Shown here piece after piece: positions 61,192 to 64,000 of a stretch of 64,000 nt of DNA (position 1 is the first letter of the stretch; each line of letters starts with the position of its first letter). A program made the translations under genes and the position numbers. The stretch is from NCBI GenBank assembly GCA_963678675.1, contig OY783192.1:30333487-30397486 (forward strand), written 5' to 3'. Under the pieces are notes generated by a model, which worked only from the letters and a program-made list of their open reading frames with translations, did not search any database and was not told the origin of the DNA. Origin of the DNA: Xiphydria camelus. Taxonomy: Eukaryota; Arthropoda; Insecta; Hymenoptera; Xiphydriidae.

Positions 61192-64000
61192 TCAAAGGAA
61201 ATATGAAATAACGCTGATTTTGTGTATAAAGAAATTTTTCTTTCCGCAAGAAATCATCGATATCTCGGTGTTCCGTTGAGATTTCCTCAATAAATCTATC
61301 ATTTTCGTAATCAGCGCGAAAAAATACATAAGATAGGGTGGTCGAGAATTCGATTCCAGAGATTTCGATTTTTGCGAAAAATCGCATTTTCTGTAAGGTC
61401 CCGACCTTACAGAAATTGTCAATTTTTTCGAAAAATGAAAATCTTCGGAATTGGAATCTCGACCACCCTATCCGATGTATTTTTTTACGCTGATTCCGAA
61501 AAGCACGGTTATTTGGTCGAAATCTCAAAGGAAATATGAAATAACGCTGATTTTGTGTATAAACAAATTTTTTTTTCCGCAAGAAATCATCGATATCTCG
61601 GTGTTCCGTTGAGATTTCCTCAATAAATCTATCATTTTCGTAATCAGCGCGAAAAAATACATAAGATAGGATGGTCGAGAATTCGATTCCAGAGATTTCG
61701 ATTTTTGCGAAAAATCGCATTTTCTGTAAGGTCCCGACCTGACAGAAATTGTCAATTTTTTCGAAAAATGAAAATCTTCGGAATTGGAATCTCGACCACC
61801 CTATCCGATGTATTTTTTTACGCTGATTCCGAAAAGCACGGTTATTTGGTCGAAACCTCAAAGGAAATATGAAATAACGCTGATTTTGTGTATAAAAAAA
61901 ATATTTTTTCCGCAAGAAATCATCGATATCTCGGTGTTCCGTTGAGATTTCCTCAATAAATCTATCATTTTCGTAATCAGCGCGAAAAAATACATAAGAT
62001 AGGATGGTCGAGAATTCGATTCCAGAGATTTCGATTTTTGCGAAAAATCGCATTTTCTGTAAGGTCCCGACCTGACAGAAATTGTCAATTTTTTCGAAAA
62101 ATGAAAATCTTCGGAATTGGAATCTCGACCACCCTATCCGATGTATTTTTTTACGCTGATTCCGAAAAGCACGGTTATTTGGTCGAAATCTCAAAGGAAA
62201 TATGAAATAACGCTGATTTTGTGTATAAAGAAATTTTTCTTTCCGCAAGAAATCATCGATATCTCGGTGTTCCGTTGAGATTTCCTCAATAAATCTATCA
62301 TTTTCGTAATCAGCGCGAAAAAATACATAAGATAGGGTGGTCGAGAATTCGATTCCAGAGATTTCGATTTTTGCGAAAAATCGCATTTTCTGTAAGGTCC
62401 CGACCTTACAGAAATTGTCAATTTTTTCGAAAAATGAAAATCTTCGGAATTGGAATCTCGACCACCCTATCCGATGTATTTTTTTACGCTGATTCCGAAA
62501 AGCACGGTTATTTGGTCGAAATCTCAAAGGAAATATGAAATAACGCTGATTTTGTGTATAAACAAATTTTTTTTTCCGCAAGAAATCATCGATATCTCGG
62601 TGTTCCGTTGAGATTTCCTCAATAAATCTATCATTTTCGTAATCAGCGCGAAAAAATACATAAGATAGGATGGTCGAGAATTCGATTCCAGAGATTTCGA
62701 TTTTTGCGAAAAATCGCATTTTCTGTAAGGTCCCGACCTGACAGAAATTGTCAATTTTTTCGAAAAATGAAAATCTTCGGAATTGGAATCTCGACCACCC
62801 TATCCGATGTATTTTTTTACGCTGATTCCGAAAAGCACGGTTATTTGGTCGAAACCTCAAAGGAAATATGAAATAACGCTGATTTTGTGTATAAAAAAAA
62901 TATTTTTTCCGCAAGAAATCATCGATATCTCGGTGTTCCGTTGAGATTTCCTCAATAAATCTATCATTTTCGTAATCAGCGCGAAAAAATACATAAGATA
63001 GGATGGTCGAGAATTCGATTCCAGAGATTTCGATTTTTGCGAAAAATCGCATTTTCTGTAAGGTCCCGACCTGACAGAAATTGTCAATTTTTTCGAAAAA
63101 TGAAAATCTTCGGAATTGGAATCTCGACCACCCTATCCGATGTATTTTTTTACGCTGATTCCGAAAAGCACGGTTATTTGGTCGAAACCTCAAAGGAAAT
63201 ATGAAATAACGCTGATTTTGTGTATAAAAAAAATATTTTTTCCGCAAGAAATCATCGATATCTCGGTGTTCCGTTGAGATTTCCTCAATAAATCTATCAT
63301 TTTCGTAATCAGCGCGAAAAAATACATAAGATAGGATGGTCGAGAATTCGATTCCAGAGATTTCGATTTTTGCGAAAAATCGCATTTTCTGTAAGGTCCC
63401 GACCTGACAGAAATTGTCAATTTTTTCGAAAAATGAAAATCTTCGGAATTGGAATCTCGACCACCCTATCCGATGTATTTTTTTACGCTGATTCCGAAAA
63501 GCACGGTTATTTGGTCGAAACCTCAAAGGAAATATGAAATAACGCTGATTTTGTGTATAAAGAAATTTTTTTTTCCGCAAGAAATCATCGATATCTCGGT
63601 GTTCCGTTGAGATTTCATCAATAAATATATCATTTTCGTAATCAGCGCGAAAAAATACATAAGATAGGATGGTCGAGAATTCGATTCCAGAGATTTCGAT
63701 TTTTGCGAAAAATCGCATTTTCTGTAAGGTCCCGACCTGACAGAAATTGTCAATTTTTTCGAAAAATGAAAATCTTTGGAATTGGAATCTCGACCACCCT
63801 ATCCGATGTATTTTTTTACGCTGATTCCGAAAAGCACGGTTATTTGGTCGAAATCTCAAAGGAAATATGAAATAACGCTGATTTTGTGTATAAAGAAATT
63901 TTTCTTTCCGCAAGAAATCATCGATATCTCGGTGTTCCGTTGAGATTTCATCAATAAATATATCATTTTCGTAATCAGCGCGAAAAAATACATAAGATAG
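61192..64000. repeat. Three-monomer (999 bp) repeats to the window end
   Basis: 61192-62190 and 62191-63189 both run symmetric centre with GGGTGG, AAACAAA centre, AAAAAAAATATT centre. Then a further AAAAAAAATATT monomer (63190), a T-run monomer (63523) and the start of the next (63856) resume the cassette order. These three-monomer units are the front part of the six-monomer cassette. Confidence 0.8.

Larger units (their letters stand above)
1..64000. repeat. 333-bp tandem satellite array filling the window
   Basis: Head-to-tail monomers run from the first to the last base. The phase point TCAAAGG recurs 195 times (143 to 63856) at spacings of 333 bp (138), 312 (33), 313 (5), 328 (9), 332 (6) or 318 (3), which sum exactly to the distance covered, so no foreign insertion is present. 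Monomers differ at a small set of recurrent sites and look otherwise near-identical, as expected for a homogenised satellite. The first 333 bases contain 120 G+C (36%). Each monomer carries a GAATTC site and overlapping ATCGAT and GATATC sites. Bases 1-142 and 63857-64000 are parts of monomers continuing outside the window. A structural role in centromeric or pericentromeric heterochromatin is usual for such arrays but is inference here. Confidence 0.98.

Noticed and set aside
58148..63913. 1,921-codon minus-strand open frame as a giant repeat-protein gene
   Set aside because: It is the satellite read in its one stop-free frame; no unique start, promoter or non-repeat domain exists, and recurrent variants are almost all amino-acid changing.
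1..64000. CRISPR array
   Set aside because: Regular repeats are present, but there are no unique spacers; the entire 333-bp unit repeats.
1..64000. Telomeric or rDNA-linked repeats
   Set aside because: No TTAGG/TTAGGG-type runs or rRNA-like sequence seen; every interval is accounted for by the satellite.

Overview
The whole 64 kb window is one uninterrupted tandem satellite-DNA array. I find no gene, RNA gene, transposon, CRISPR array or unique sequence in it. A fixed phase point, the T of TCAAAGG, occurs 195 times from 143 to 63856. The 194 spacings are 333 bp (138 times), 312 (33), 313 (5), 328 (9), 332 (6) and 318 (3). These sum to exactly 63,713 bp, so the array is tiled with no room for an insertion. 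The window opens and closes inside monomers, so both array ends lie outside it.

The 333-bp monomer is itself an inverted dimer. Two dyad centres lie half a monomer apart (167 and 166 bp), and almost every base belongs to an arm of one of them. Dyad D1 (centre about 352.5 in the first full monomer) has outer arms matching at 48 of 60 positions and an inner 12-bp palindrome. Dyad D2 (centre 186.5) has 91-nt arms matching at 64 of 91. In 38 places D1 is replaced by a shorter foldback junction: arms of 66 nt matching at about 94%, around an 18-nt core (CTAAGGGGTATGCCTTAG) absent from the ordinary monomer. These junctions make the 312/313-bp spacings.

Diagnostic variants are linked into higher-order repeats (HORs). 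Region by region: 1-2140, a six-monomer cassette; 2141-2764, a double foldback; 2765-12932, mixed blocks with a partial 2,288-bp duplication; 12933-19254, nineteen foldback-free monomers with 1,998-bp periodicity; 19255-22502, two 1,624-bp five-mers; 21524-33311, a nine-monomer block present three times, separated by other local repeats; 33957-50643, a 13-mer family in four versions (5,571, 4,260, 4,239 and 2,617 bp) related by whole-monomer gains and losses; 50956-61191, an 11-mer HOR of 3,627 bp in two full copies and one partial; 61192-64000, 999-bp three-mers. This layout is what repeated unequal exchange or conversion produces.

Organism: the array structure is eukaryotic, and the setting is centromeric or heterochromatic by inference. 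The first monomer is 36% G+C but has 22 CpG against about 11 expected, which argues against a heavily CpG-methylated genome such as a vertebrate or most plants. An invertebrate, perhaps an insect, is a weak inference; I do not recognise the family by name. One minus-strand frame is open for up to 2,093 codons only because the monomer is 111 codons long and stop-free in that frame; I do not regard it as a gene.
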